DNA from: Ferruginibacter sp.
GTDB taxonomy: Bacteria; Bacteroidota; Bacteroidia; Chitinophagales; Chitinophagaceae
Assembly (NCBI GenBank): GCA_030831945.1
Contig: JAURKC010000022.1
Location: 163,904-227,903, forward strand
Reading direction: 5' to 3'
DNA length: 64,000 bases
Below the pieces are notes generated by a model that saw only the letters and a program-made list of their open reading frames with translations, was not told the DNA's origin and did no database searches. Shown in pieces: positions 54,301 through 62,886 of the stretch. Each line of letters starts with the position of its first letter. The first letter of the stretch is position 1. A program made the translations under genes and the position numbers.

Positions 54301-55744
54301 GCGCCATTGGCTTAAACATTTTTCCTTCTATTCCTTGCAATGTGAAGATGGGTAAATAAACTACTAGTATAATGATTTGACCAAACACCGCACTATTCAT
54401 CATTTTGCTGGCCGAAAATTTAACTTCTTCATCCATCTGAGGTTGCGTCAACTTATTAATGTCGGTAAATTTCTTACTATGAGTAAGTTGATGCATCACT
54501 GCTTCTACAATAATTACCGCACCATCTACTATTAATCCAAAATCTATTGCACCCAAACTCATCAGATTACCACTCACTCCAAAAAGGTTCATCATGATTA
54601 CAGCAAATAGCATAGCAAGGGGAATTACAGAAGCAACTAAAAAGCCTGCTCTGAAATTTCCAAGAAAAAATACCAATACAAAGACCACTATCAACGCACC
54701 TTCTAATAGATTTTGCTTAACCGTACCAATCGCATTATCCACCATTTTACTTCTGTCTAAAAATGGTTCAACTACCACTCCTTCTGGTAAAGATTTTTGA
54801 ATTTGGACTACTCTTTCTTTTACATTTTTAATTACCTCACTACTATTAGCTCCTTTCAACATCATCACTACTGCACCAGCAACCTCTCCTTTATCATTGA
54901 AACACATCGCTCCATAGCGAGTTGCAAATCCAATTTTTACTTCGGCTACATCTCTAATAAATAAAGGGGGGCCATCGTTATTCCTGTTGATTGCAATATT
55001 TTTGATATCCTCTATATTTCCAACCAACCCTTCTGATCGGATATACAAAACAGCAGGCCCTTTTTCAATATAAGCACCGCCTGTATTTTCATTATTAGTT
55101 TCCAATGCTTTAAATACATCGGTAATAGTAATATTGTAGGAAAGCAATTTATTTGGATCTACCTCAATTGAATACTGTTTTAATTTACCACCAAAACTAC
55201 TCACCTCCGCTACTCCCTTAACACCCAATAACTGACGACGCACAATCCAATCTTGAATAGTGCGCAAATCTGTTTCATTGTATTTATTTTCGTAACCTTC
55301 CTTTGGTCTTACTACATATTGGTAAATTTCACCAATACCTGTACTAACAGGACCTAATTCGGGAACACCGATTCCTTGAGGAATTTGAGATTGTACTTTT
55401 TGAAGCCTTTCTGCCACTTGCTGTCGAGCCCAATAAATATCGGTGGCATCATCAAATACTATCGTAACTAATGACAATCCAAATCTTGAAAAACTTCTGA
55501 TTTCCTTTAATCCAGAAATATTATTATTGGCTTGTTCAATTGGAAAAGTTACCAATCGTTCAATATCTGTAGCTCCAAAAGAAGGAGCAATGGTAATTAC
55601 TTGTACCTGATTATCAGTAATATCTGGCACTGCATCAATGGGTAATTTTGTAAATTGGTAACTGCCATAGCCTACAAGGGCTATAATAAATAACCCAACA
55701 ATGAGTTTGTTCTTGATGGCAAAACCAATTATAGCATTTAGCAT
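51380..55744 (-). CDS. CzcA-type heavy-metal RND pump fused to TolC-like outer-membrane factor
   Basis: A 1454-residue fusion. Residues 1 to about 1045 are an HME-RND pump: FTKLPIDAVPDITDNQVQV near the N-terminus, two periplasmic loops and twelve transmembrane helices. The TM4 segment reads DFGLIVDGAVIIVE, with the Asp-Asp-Glu pattern of divalent-cation (Co/Zn/Cd/Ni) pumps, not the Cu/Ag pattern of CusA. Residues about 1048-1070 are a hydrophobic stretch ending GMAQQP that looks like a signal peptide. Residues 1071-1454 are a TolC/CzcC-type outer-membrane factor with helical repeats. Fusions of this kind occur in Bacteroidota. The order with the adaptor and the small exported protein is an operon. 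Confidence 0.92.
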   Translation of the reverse strand: MLNAIIGFAIKNKLIVGLFIIALVGYGSYQFTKLPIDAVPDITDNQVQVITIAPSFGATDIERLVTFPIEQANNNISGLKEIRSFSRFGLSLVTIVFDDATDIYWARQQVAERLQKVQSQIPQGIGVPELGPVSTGIGEIYQYVVRPKEGYENKYNETDLRTIQDWIVRRQLLGVKGVAEVSSFGGKLKQYSIEVDPNKLLSYNITITDVFKALETNNENTGGAYIEKGPAVLYIRSEGLVGNIEDIKNIAINRNNDGPPLFIRDVAEVKIGFATRYGAMCFNDKGEVAGAVVMMLKGANSSEVIKNVKERVVQIQKSLPEGVVVEPFLDRSKMVDNAIGTVKQNLLEGALIVVFVLVFFLGNFRAGFLVASVIPLAMLFAVIMMNLFGVSGNLMSLGAIDFGLIVDGAVIIVEAVMHQLTHSKKFTDINKLTQPQMDEEVKFSASKMMNSAVFGQIIILVVYLPIFTLQGIEGKMFKPMAQTVAFALLGAFILSLTYIPMMSALFLSKKVKHQPNWSDRLMMQIERLYQSALNRVVAFPKTVLFSVVGLFIVSIFILLSLGGEFIPALEEDDFAVETRVLSGSTLNTTIVNTQKAAHILKAQFPEVEKVVTKIGSGEVPTDPMPMDASDMMVILKPKSEWTSAKTFTELSEKMTAALQVVPGVTVGFQFPVQMRFNELITGARQDVVCKIFGENLDTLATYATQLGAIVSGVEGAKNLYVEPIAGMPQIIIRYNRNTIAQFNLNINDINRVVNTAFAGQSAGILFEGEKRFDVVVRLKGDLKREVKDVQNLLIPTPQGTQIPLYQLADVQIQDGPNQIQREDAKRRIVVGFNVRGRDVQSIVNELQKKVEKQVKFPAGYYVTYGGAFENLKEAKQRLMIAVPVSLLLIFILLYFAFTSIKQGLLIYSAIPLSAIGGILFLAFRGMPFSISAGVGFIALFGVAVLNGIVLIAEFNRLKNEGMRDVKRIVLMGTKVRLRPVLMTACVASLGFLPMALSDGAGAEVQRPLATVVIGGLLIATFLTLFVLPVLYMVFESGNFIKTKSTKNNTGTISAILLLLCIGDCSVGMAQQPITLKSAIDSAVHNNLLVKNEQLKAKYQQMLIPNKAVLPKMGITAEAGQINSIYNDSKFGLSQSFSFPKVYLNQRELMQQEWKSSLLNVSVKESLLKKQVAQIFYTILYVNQKKALLLQADSLYADLYKRAELRLSKGESNILEKVSIETQLGEVRLQLNQILQDLEILKIEFQLLLNTSSPYIPLESENKLKWSAILDSSLLKNHATLKLIEQQQQVANANIAVEKSKLLPDFSVGYNNSSIRGTGADNKFYPGTQRFSAVQLGVAIPVFARTQKDKVNAAKFNRELAAQEYQFGMQKLQTEYQIAFVQYKKHLETVYYFESKALKNASLIITTANQQLARGSINYLEWGQVIHQATLIKKEYLEALKNLNESIIQLNYLTN

Positions 55745-55842
55745 AATTGTATTTTAAATAATGTAAAATGAATCTTTATAGTGTGCCAATTATATAAATA
55801 GCACAAATTTGAGAAACCTTTGCGTTCTTTCAAAAAATTAAC

Positions 55843-56229
55843 CTAACAAGATTTTGGGGGCTGCCAAATAGAAGCAATACTAGAAGATGATATGGGAGCA
55901 ATATAATATCCGTACAATTTCTTTTGATCAAGCTCTAAAGGCTTTATACAAGAAAACTGAACGGTTATCGGAACAAAATCAGCAATAGAAGCTGCAATAC
56001 AAAAGCTTAAACTTTTAAAAGGCAACTTCATGTCTCTTTCATAATCCTGATCCTTTGGACTTTCATTGAGATAATGCATAGCTAGAAAATCCAGCATTGA
56101 AATATCTTTATCGGCTAGCTTGTGCTCAGTATAGTGCTGAAAAACGATGGGAAGTTTCAATAACTCAGCCATTACCTGTGTAGAAAACAGATAAATGCAA
56201 AGAAATAATATGGCGGATGCTTTTTTCAG
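55843..56229 (-). CDS. Small exported protein heading the metal-efflux operon, probable CTG start
   Basis: From the first ATG (56172) the product is 109 residues and lacks a signal peptide. The same frame continues 19 codons upstream and reads KKASAILFLCIYLFSTQVMA, a complete signal peptide, starting at a CTG (56229-56227). No ATG, GTG or TTG lies between this CTG and the preceding in-frame stop, and the promoter -7 box lies 4 bp away, so a leaderless CTG start is likely. The mature part (LLKLPIVFQHYTEHK, MKLPFKS, SSIASIWQPPKSC) resembles a Bacteroidota protein often found upstream of CusA/CzcA genes, function unknown. Confidence 0.68.
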   Translation of the reverse strand: MKKASAILFLCIYLFSTQVMAELLKLPIVFQHYTEHKLADKDISMLDFLAMHYLNESPKDQDYERDMKLPFKSLSFCIAASIADFVPITVQFSCIKPLELDQKKLYGYYIAPISSSSIASIWQPPKSC

Positions 56230-56233
56230 AATC

Positions 56234-56266
56234 CAAAGTTAGTTTATTTGGAAATACCATTACCAA
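56234..56266 (-). promoter_or_regulatory. Promoter of the metal-efflux operon
   Basis: On the - strand TTG (56266-56264), a 22-bp spacer and TAACTTTG (56241-56234), an exact -7 match. Transcription would begin at or next to the CTG at 56229. Confidence 0.5.
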
Positions 56267-56321
56267 AGAATATAGCTAGTCTAATTCAAGATTTCCATTC
56301 ATTTTCTAATCCAGCACAAAT

Positions 56322-56362
56322 AAAAACAGCCATCTATTGAAGATCATTTCAATAAATAGCTG
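56322..56362 (-). terminator. Rho-independent terminator of the glpKDF operon
   Basis: On the - strand CAGCTATTTATTGAA and TTCAATAGATGGCTG form a 15-bp stem with two mismatches and a 6-nt loop, followed by TTTTTATTTG. It starts 25 bp behind the glpF stop. Confidence 0.8.
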
Positions 56363-56386
56363 CTATAAGAATTTCGAAAGAATTTT

Positions 56387-57103
56387 TTAGGCTAGATGAA
56401 TAAATGTTTTAAAAATAAAGGCGGCCAATAACCCTCCTACAATTGGAGCTATTACAGGAATCCAGCTGTAACCCCAATCACTGTTACCCTTATTTTTGAT
56501 AGGTAAAATTGCATGCATAATTCGGGGTCCTAAATCCCTTGCAGGATTAATAGCATATCCTGTAGGTCCGCCTAAAGACAAACCAATACCCAGCACCAAT
56601 AAGGTAACTGGTAAGGAATCTAAACTTCCTAAGGAGCTAGAAGATTTTGTCATAAACAATATTCCGAACACTAAAACGAATGTGCCTATAACTTCTGTTA
56701 TAAAATTATTTACTGAATGTCTGATTGCAGGAGCTGTACTAAAAACGGCTAACTTTAAAGAAGGCTCATTGGTTTCATCAAAATGCTGCCGATAAGTAAT
56801 CCATACCACCAAGGCTCCAATCATTGCGCCAGCAAATTGTCCTGCGATATAAACAGGCACCTCTTCCCAAGAAAAATCACTAAAAGCCGCCATCGCTATT
56901 GTTATTGCGGGATTTAAATGCGCTTTACTTCCATGAGATGCCACATACGCTCCAGTAAAAACTGCTATCCCCCATCCAATTGCGATTACAATTAAACCAC
57001 TATCATTCCCCTTTGTTTTAGGTAGCACTACATTGGCAACAACACCATTTCCCAATATGATCATTATCATTGTTCCTATTAATTCAGAAAAAAATGGATT
57101 CAT
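56387..57103 (-). CDS. glpF: Glycerol uptake facilitator (MIP/aquaporin family)
   Basis: A 238-residue channel protein with six transmembrane helices and two half-helix NPA motifs: LNPAIT near 63-68 and INPARD near 185-190. The aspartate after the second NPA-R is typical of glycerol facilitators rather than water-only aquaporins. It is the last gene of the glpK-glpD-glpF operon, 20 bp behind glpD, which supports glycerol as substrate. Confidence 0.95.
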   Translation of the reverse strand: MNPFFSELIGTMIMIILGNGVVANVVLPKTKGNDSGLIVIAIGWGIAVFTGAYVASHGSKAHLNPAITIAMAAFSDFSWEEVPVYIAGQFAGAMIGALVVWITYRQHFDETNEPSLKLAVFSTAPAIRHSVNNFITEVIGTFVLVFGILFMTKSSSSLGSLDSLPVTLLVLGIGLSLGGPTGYAINPARDLGPRIMHAILPIKNKGNSDWGYSWIPVIAPIVGGLLAAFIFKTFIHLA

Positions 57104-57123
57104 AAAATGAATTTTTAGATTTA

Positions 57124-58677
57124 TTAATTGATTAAATAGTTTTTCGCGAGATCGTTAAATTTATCCAATTCCTGCTTTTCCCATTCAGCATCTTTACCAT
57201 TAAAAAATGCCAATGTTTTAGCAACCATTGGGGCAGCTTCCATTGCAGCCTTTGCATCAAGAAAAAGTAATCTGGTTCTTCTTGCCAATATATCCTCTAC
57301 CGTAATAGCCATTTCATTCGCTACAAACCATAATAATTCTGCTTTGGTATAGTTGTAGTCAGGGTGAATCTTTTCTAAAAATGCTGGATCAGCATTGATC
57401 ATTAATTGAATATCCTCTTCATCCGTTCCGTAAATACTCATGGAAGTTGTAGACCTATTTTTTATCCACCCATGAATTTTTAAATTTTTTGTTTTACAAG
57501 ATACTTTTTCTAATCCAACCGACTGTATTGCTGTATCAATAGCATATTCAGCCATACTTCTATAGGTAGTCCACTTGCCCCCAGTAACATGAATTAAACC
57601 AGAAGGCAACACTTTTACTACATGGTCTCTTGGCATAACTGCTGTCTTCTTTTCTTTACCCTGGTTTGCTAATGGTCTCAAACCAACAAAAACACTTTTC
57701 ACCTCTGCAGTAGTTATTTTAGAATTGGTATATCGATTAAAGTGATGAATAATAAAATCGATTTCTTCTTTTAATGCAGTGGGCTCTGTTGTTATATTTT
57801 CTACTGGCGTATCAGTAGTACCCAACAATAATTTTCCTTGCCAAGGAATCACAAATAAAACTCTTCCGTCATCCGTTTTTGGAATCATCATAGCTGTATT
57901 GCCTCTAAAAAAATGATGATCTACTACTAAATGAATGCCTTGAGAAGGAGCAATCGTTTTTTCAGAATGCCCTTCTGCTAATTGGAGTAATCCATCTGCA
58001 AATACACCGGTCGCATTGATAACCACTCTAGCAGTAAATTCATGCGACTTACCACTTAATTGATCTATTGCATTAACACCAGTAATTTTATCATTTTGCT
58101 TAGTAAAATTGGTAACCCCGAAATAATTAATAACGGTTGCTCCCTGCTCTATTGCTGTCTGGGCGAGATTTATAGCCAGTCTGCTATCATCAAACTGACC
58201 ATCAAAATAAAGTACGCCTCCAGTTAAATGATTAGTAGACAAATCTGGCAGTTGAACCAAAGTCGAAGCGTTGGACAATAATTTAGTTTTACCCAAACTT
58301 AATTTTCCTGAAAGAAATTCATACAACCATAATCCAATACCATAATACCATTTTTGCCACCAACGATAGGATGGCACTACAAATGGCATAGAATGACAAA
58401 CATGTGGTGCATTTTTTAAAAGCCTTCCTCTTTCAAGTAATGCCTCTCTTACTAAACGAAAATTTCCTTGAGCTAAATACCTTACCCCACCATGAACTAA
58501 TTTAGTAGCCCTACTAGAAGTACCTTTTGCAAAATCGTATTTTTCTAATAACAAAGTTGTAAAACCTCTGCTAGCAGCATCAACAGCACATCCTAAACCA
58601 GTAGCCCCTCCACCAATGATGATGATATCATAATTGGTATCAGCATTTATTTTTTCTATTTGCTCTTTTCGATTCAT
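57124..58677 (-). CDS. glpD: Aerobic glycerol-3-phosphate dehydrogenase
   Basis: FAD-dependent membrane-associated dehydrogenase that oxidises glycerol 3-phosphate to dihydroxyacetone phosphate and passes electrons to quinone. It has 517 residues from the ATG at 58677; the frame extends 19 codons further but would overlap glpK. The FAD fingerprint IIIGGGATGLGCA is near the N-terminus. GTSSRATKLVHGGVRYL and HVTGGKWTTYRSMAEYA are family motifs, and a C-terminal helical domain follows. It lies 17 bp behind glpK. Confidence 0.95.
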   Translation of the reverse strand: MNRKEQIEKINADTNYDIIIIGGGATGLGCAVDAASRGFTTLLLEKYDFAKGTSSRATKLVHGGVRYLAQGNFRLVREALLERGRLLKNAPHVCHSMPFVVPSYRWWQKWYYGIGLWLYEFLSGKLSLGKTKLLSNASTLVQLPDLSTNHLTGGVLYFDGQFDDSRLAINLAQTAIEQGATVINYFGVTNFTKQNDKITGVNAIDQLSGKSHEFTARVVINATGVFADGLLQLAEGHSEKTIAPSQGIHLVVDHHFFRGNTAMMIPKTDDGRVLFVIPWQGKLLLGTTDTPVENITTEPTALKEEIDFIIHHFNRYTNSKITTAEVKSVFVGLRPLANQGKEKKTAVMPRDHVVKVLPSGLIHVTGGKWTTYRSMAEYAIDTAIQSVGLEKVSCKTKNLKIHGWIKNRSTTSMSIYGTDEEDIQLMINADPAFLEKIHPDYNYTKAELLWFVANEMAITVEDILARRTRLLFLDAKAAMEAAPMVAKTLAFFNGKDAEWEKQELDKFNDLAKNYLIN

Positions 58678-58694
58678 TGAATTATTTAAAACGA

Positions 58695-60176
58695 TTAAGC
58701 TATTGATAAAGCAGCTGTAATTGCCTTCTTCCAACCATTCGTTAATACGGTTCGCTCTTGCGCTGTGATAGCAGAAGAAAATACTGTTTCAATTTGCCAT
58801 TGCTCTTGCAATTCATCCGTATTTTTCCAAAATCCAACGGCCAATCCAGCAAGATAAGCAGCCCCTAATGCGGTTGTTTCTGTAACTGTAGGACGAATCA
58901 CTTTTGTATTAAGCACATCACTTTGAAATTGCATTAGCAAATTATTTTTAGTTGCACCACCATCTACCCTCAATTCTTTAATGCTAATACCGCTATCTGC
59001 TTCCATCGCTTTTAACACATCCATCGTTTGATAAGCAATACTTTCAACAGCCGCCCTTGCAATATGCGCAGCTGTGCTACCTCTTGTCAATCCAGTGATG
59101 GTGCCCTTTGCATGTTGATTCCAATAAGGAGCTCCCAGTCCGGCAAAGGCAGGAACTACATATACTCCATCAGTAGTGTCTACTTTTTTTGCTAACGCCT
59201 CTACCTCAGATGAACTTTTAATAATACCTAATCCATCTCTTAACCATTGTACCACCGCGCCGGCAATAAATACACTGCCTTCCAATGCATATTGAGTAAC
59301 CCCATTAATTTTCCAGGCTACCGTAGTTAATAAATTATTATTGGAATGGATCATTTTATCACCCGTATTCATCAACATAAAACAACCTGTACCATAGGTG
59401 TTTTTCACCATACCCGGCTGGGTACACAATTGACCAAATAATGCTGCCTGCTGGTCACCCGCAATTCCTGCAATTGGTATTTCAGTACCCAACAAAGTAG
59501 TCGTACCATATACTTCACTACTACTTCTAATTTGCGGCAACATATTTCCCGGCACATCTAAGATTTTTTGTAGCTCTCCATCCCACTCACAATTTTCAAT
59601 ATTACAAAGCATCGTTCTACTCGCGTTACTTACGTCAGTAATATGAACTTTGCCATTCGTTAAATTCCAAACCAACCAAGAATCTACTGTGCCAAAACAT
59701 AATTCGCCTTTGTTCGCCTTATCCCTTGCACCAGCCACATTATCAAGAATCCATTTCACTTTGGTTCCGCTGAAATAAGCATCAATTACTAAACCTGTTT
59801 TTTCTTGAATAGTTTTTTGAAGTCCTTTTACTTTTAACTCATCACAAAAATTGGCTGTTCTTCTATCCTGCCATACGATTGCATTGTAAACAGCTTCTCC
59901 AGTATTTCTATCCCAAACAATTGTCGTTTCACGTTGATTAGTAATTCCTATTGCTGCTATTTCTTTTGTTGAAATATTTGCCTTTGCCAATACTTCTTTT
60001 GCAGTAGCCAACTGTGTTTCCCATATTTCTTTAGGATCATGTTCTACCCAACCTGGCTTTGGAAAAATCTGAGTAAACTCTTTTTGAGCAACGGCTATGA
60101 TGCTTCCACCTTTATCAAATAAAATTGAGCGACTACTAGTAGTACCCTGATCGAGGGCTAGAATATATTGTGGCAT
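58695..60176 (-). CDS. glpK: Glycerol kinase
   Basis: FGGY-family kinase that phosphorylates glycerol with ATP. At 493 residues it is standard. [10 protein letters not shown] (7-16), [28 protein letters not shown] and [13 protein letters not shown] are all present, and the C-terminal ATP-binding part has [14 protein letters not shown]. It is the first gene of the glycerol operon and its ATG lies 126 bp from the hairpin that ends the Gfo/Idh gene. Confidence 0.97.
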   Translation of the reverse strand: MPQYILALDQGTTSSRSILFDKGGSIIAVAQKEFTQIFPKPGWVEHDPKEIWETQLATAKEVLAKANISTKEIAAIGITNQRETTIVWDRNTGEAVYNAIVWQDRRTANFCDELKVKGLQKTIQEKTGLVIDAYFSGTKVKWILDNVAGARDKANKGELCFGTVDSWLVWNLTNGKVHITDVSNASRTMLCNIENCEWDGELQKILDVPGNMLPQIRSSSEVYGTTTLLGTEIPIAGIAGDQQAALFGQLCTQPGMVKNTYGTGCFMLMNTGDKMIHSNNNLLTTVAWKINGVTQYALEGSVFIAGAVVQWLRDGLGIIKSSSEVEALAKKVDTTDGVYVVPAFAGLGAPYWNQHAKGTITGLTRGSTAAHIARAAVESIAYQTMDVLKAMEADSGISIKELRVDGGATKNNLLMQFQSDVLNTKVIRPTVTETTALGAAYLAGLAVGFWKNTDELQEQWQIETVFSSAITAQERTVLTNGWKKAITAALSIA

Positions 60177-60302
60177 CGTTAATAAAATTTTTAGAATGAA
60201 AAGTTAAGCAGAATTATCTGCAATTAAATAGATAATGGTTAGTTTAAAGTAAATTTTTTCTTTACTCATAACTGATAAACGTTTTACCATCTTTATTAAA
60301 TG

Positions 60303-60336
60303 ACAAGGCACCTGATATTTAAAACAGGTGCCTTGT
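60303..60336 (-). terminator. Hairpin between the Gfo/Idh gene and glpK
   Basis: ACAAGGCACCTG and CAGGTGCCTTGT form a perfect 12-bp stem with a 10-nt loop. The following - strand sequence (CATTTAATAAAG) has only a weak T tract, so it could be a terminator of the Gfo/Idh gene or a leader structure of the glpK mRNA. Confidence 0.6.
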
Positions 60337-60389
60337 AAATGGTGTTATTGATAAATAGACTGATAACTATCTATTCGGAAAAATTTAAT

Positions 60390-61856
60390 TTAAATACCTA
60401 ATGACCAACCTTCGCGATAGGTTCTTTTTACAAACTGATTTGCCTCTTCAAAGTTGGTAACCTTCATATTAGGACCATCCCATAATAATTTAATGTTACG
60501 TCCAGGATATTGATCTTTACCCTTTGCATCCTTCTTAGCAATATTATAACTTCTAATAGCAAGATTTCCCATTAACACACTTTCCGTTAAAGGACCAGCA
60601 ATATCAAAATTAGAACTTAGATTATTAGCTTTATCACTACCATATCCAGCGATAGCACCTTCTACCCATGCAGCATAGTGGCCATTGTCTCCATTTGGAA
60701 CACGTGCGATGGTTTGAGGTACCATGGCTTCTTTCTCTTTAGTACGAGAGGTAGGTAATAGATTTGGTTTAACGCCATAAGTACCGCACATCATCTTACC
60801 TTTTGTTCCTAAGAAAATTGCTCCATTACCTCCATCGCCCATTACTTCATTTGCACCAAGTTCCTCTGGACGATCAGGTTGCATACCACCATCCATCCAA
60901 TGTAATTTAACATCTGGCTTACCATCTTTTCCTTTAAAGGTAAGGGTGATAGAAGATGCTACAGGACCTGAATCTGGATATACACCTCTCTGCCAATTTT
61001 CAACATAAGGAGTAGCTACACTACATTCAGCAGAAGTAGGATAACCTAATCCCAAAACTGCAAAAGCAGGAGCCATAATATGACAAGCCATATCACCTAA
61101 AGCACCGGTTCCGAAATCCCACCATCCGCGCCAATTGAAAGGCAATAATTTATCTACATAATCTCTATAATTTGCAGTACCCAACCAAAGATTCCAATCC
61201 AAACCTTCAGGAATAGCTGGCTTGGCAGAAGACCATGGAATGCCTTGTGGCCAAACTGGACGATCGGTATAACAATAAACAGTATGCACATCACCGATGA
61301 TTCCTGCATTGTACCATTCTTGTAATTGTCTAACCCCATCTCCAGATGCACCTTGGTTACCCATCTGAGTAACTACTTTATTATCGTGTGCTGCTTTGGT
61401 AAGCATACGCGCTTCGTAAATATCATGTGCTAATGGTTTTTGAATATACACATGCTTTTTTAATTGCATGGCTGCCATACCAATTACAGCGTGCATATGA
61501 TCGGGTGTTGAAACAGAACAAGCATCAATTAATTTATGTTCTTTATCCAACAGCTCACGATAATCTTTATAATATTTAGCCTTAGGGAAACGAGCCCTCA
61601 TTTTTGCAGCTTGCCTATCATCTACATCGCACAAAAAAGCAATGTCTGCCTTGCCGCTATTGAAAAAATTGGTGATATCGCTTTCGCCTTTTCCACCAGC
61701 ACCAATACCTGCTACTTGAAGTCGATCACTGGGAGCTGTAAAACCTCTACCCAAAACATGGCGAGGTACAATATAAAAACCAGCTGCAGTCAAAGCAGCA
61801 TTGCGAATAAAATCGCGTCTTGGTTGATTAGCTTGATTGTTTGATTCCTTTTTCAT
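60390..61856 (-). CDS. Tat-exported Gfo/Idh/MocA family oxidoreductase
   Basis: A 488-residue NAD(P)-binding oxidoreductase. The twin-arginine signal PRRDFIRNAALTAAG (about 13-27) marks it for folded export through Tat. The Rossmann fingerprint is VAGIGAGGKGESD. The catalytic-type EKP is QKP here (VYIQKPLAHDIYEA), and a SVSTPDHMHA segment precedes it. The C-terminal half carries the GGWWDFG- and DMACH-type beta-sheet region. Bacteroidota have many such periplasmic members acting on sugars; the substrate is unknown. No sugar-utilisation genes adjoin it, apart from the glycerol operon downstream. Confidence 0.9.
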   Translation of the reverse strand: MKKESNNQANQPRRDFIRNAALTAAGFYIVPRHVLGRGFTAPSDRLQVAGIGAGGKGESDITNFFNSGKADIAFLCDVDDRQAAKMRARFPKAKYYKDYRELLDKEHKLIDACSVSTPDHMHAVIGMAAMQLKKHVYIQKPLAHDIYEARMLTKAAHDNKVVTQMGNQGASGDGVRQLQEWYNAGIIGDVHTVYCYTDRPVWPQGIPWSSAKPAIPEGLDWNLWLGTANYRDYVDKLLPFNWRGWWDFGTGALGDMACHIMAPAFAVLGLGYPTSAECSVATPYVENWQRGVYPDSGPVASSITLTFKGKDGKPDVKLHWMDGGMQPDRPEELGANEVMGDGGNGAIFLGTKGKMMCGTYGVKPNLLPTSRTKEKEAMVPQTIARVPNGDNGHYAAWVEGAIAGYGSDKANNLSSNFDIAGPLTESVLMGNLAIRSYNIAKKDAKGKDQYPGRNIKLLWDGPNMKVTNFEEANQFVKRTYREGWSLGI

Positions 61857-62110
61857 AAAATTTTTTCTTTAGATAAAGCAAATGAAATTTAAAAGTTCAA
61901 GTTAAGATTTACAAGTTATTCAACCAAATGCAATTGATTTTTTTACCCTTTATTTTAAAACCATTCTATTTCCTAACCTTTTGAATAAAACTGATTGCAA
62001 TCAACTGAATCCGATAATTAAAAGCTTTTTTTAAGAATATTTATTAATGAAAAGATATTTCTAATTAGTCATCTCTCAAAAAGCCTGGTTAAGCAATTTG
62101 ACATTATAAT
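61857..62110. other. Non-coding AT-rich region before the repeats
   Basis: No gene is visible. It contains the upstream region of the Gfo/Idh gene with a weak TTG...TTCATTTG promoter-like pair on the - strand and otherwise no structure I can name. Confidence 0.4.
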
Positions 62111-62466
62111 TGTTTGAACGCCCTCGAATAAAATTGCTAGAAATCTGAAATATCAGACGCTAATAAATCATAACAATTTAAGTAACGCAGTGTTTTAATA
62201 TCTCATTAATAGCAAGTCGATCCTCTCTCTGTTTGAACGCCCTCGAATAAAATTGCTAGAAATCTGACATATCAGACCCTTATAAATCATAACAATTTAA
62301 GTAACGCAGTATTTTAATATCTCATTAATAGCAAGTCGATCCTCTCTCTGTTTGACGCCCTCGAATAAAATTTCTAGAAATCTGACATATCAGACCCTTA
62401 TAAATCATAACAATTTAAGTAACGCAGTGTTTTAATATCTCATTAATAGCAAGTCGATCCTCTCTC
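62111..62466. repeat. Tandem repeat, three copies of a 118-119-bp unit
   Basis: Units begin at 62111, 62230 and 62349 (lengths 119, 119 and 118) with TGTTTGAACGCCCTCG (one A missing in the third). They differ at only a few positions each. A fourth copy begins at 62467 but diverges after about 34 bp into the neighbouring palindrome. Each unit contains TAACAATTTAAGTAACGCAG and ends in TCGATCCTCTCTC, and it carries no open frame of note. The first 45 bp of each unit resemble the left arm of the palindrome next door, so the array may derive from such an element. Near-identity implies recent amplification or conversion. Confidence 0.9.
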
Positions 62467-62479
62467 TGTTTGACGCCCT

Positions 62480-62622
62480 CGAATAAAAAGTGCTAGAAAT
62501 TTTAACTATCAGCCGTTAAAAAATCAAGGCTGTTTGAGCGAGCAGGCCCATTAAAGTAACTTACTCTACCCGCGAGTTCCTTGATTTTAGGTTGATAGTT
62601 AAAATTTCAGCCTTTTTATTCG
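62480..62622. repeat. Large imperfect palindrome (REP/BIME-like element)
   Basis: The left arm (62480-62529, CGAATAAAAAG...AATCAAGG) and right arm (62579-62622, CCTTGATTTTAGG...TTTTTATTCG) pair over about 40 bp with a few mismatches around a 49-bp centre that contains GTTTGAGCGAGCAGG and CTACCCGCGAG. It resembles dispersed palindromic intergenic repeats common in Bacteroidota. No transposase is adjacent. Possible RNA-level folding is strong in either direction. Confidence 0.8.
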
Positions 62623-62640
62623 CAGGATTGATTTTTTTTG

Positions 62641-62670
62641 TTACTTTTTTGCATCAAGGCAAAAAAGTAA
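62641..62670. repeat. Perfect 12-bp hairpin beside the palindrome
   Basis: TTACTTTTTTGC and GCAAAAAAGTAA surround a 6-nt loop, preceded by TTTTTTTTG. This hairpin commonly accompanies the larger palindromes in Bacteroidota genomes in my recollection, so it is probably part of the same element. Confidence 0.6.
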
Positions 62671-62836
62671 AAGCACTCTATTCCAAAGAAATTCAATGCC
62701 CAGATGGCAAACTTTTATTTTTCAAAAAAAGCAAGAAGAAATTATTTAACTGATTATCTGTTGATTCATTTTAACCAAAAGCATCACCCAATTAGCACTT
62801 AAGGCTTGTTTTGAGGGTAGAATAATAATTAAAACA

Positions 62837-62867
62837 AAAGGCTCCCCAATACTATTGGGGAGCCTTT
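62837..62867 (-). terminator. Rho-independent terminator of atpA
   Basis: AAAGGCTCCCCAAT and ATTGGGGAGCCTTT form a perfect 14-bp stem with a 3-nt loop, followed on the - strand by TGTTTTAATTATTATT. It is 20 bp behind the atpA stop. Confidence 0.88.
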
Positions 62868-62886
62868 GAAAAAATATATAGTTTAC

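Noticed and set aside
62111..62466. CRISPR array
   Set aside because: Unit length of 118-119 bp with near-identical content throughout, no short direct repeat with unique spacers, and no cas genes.
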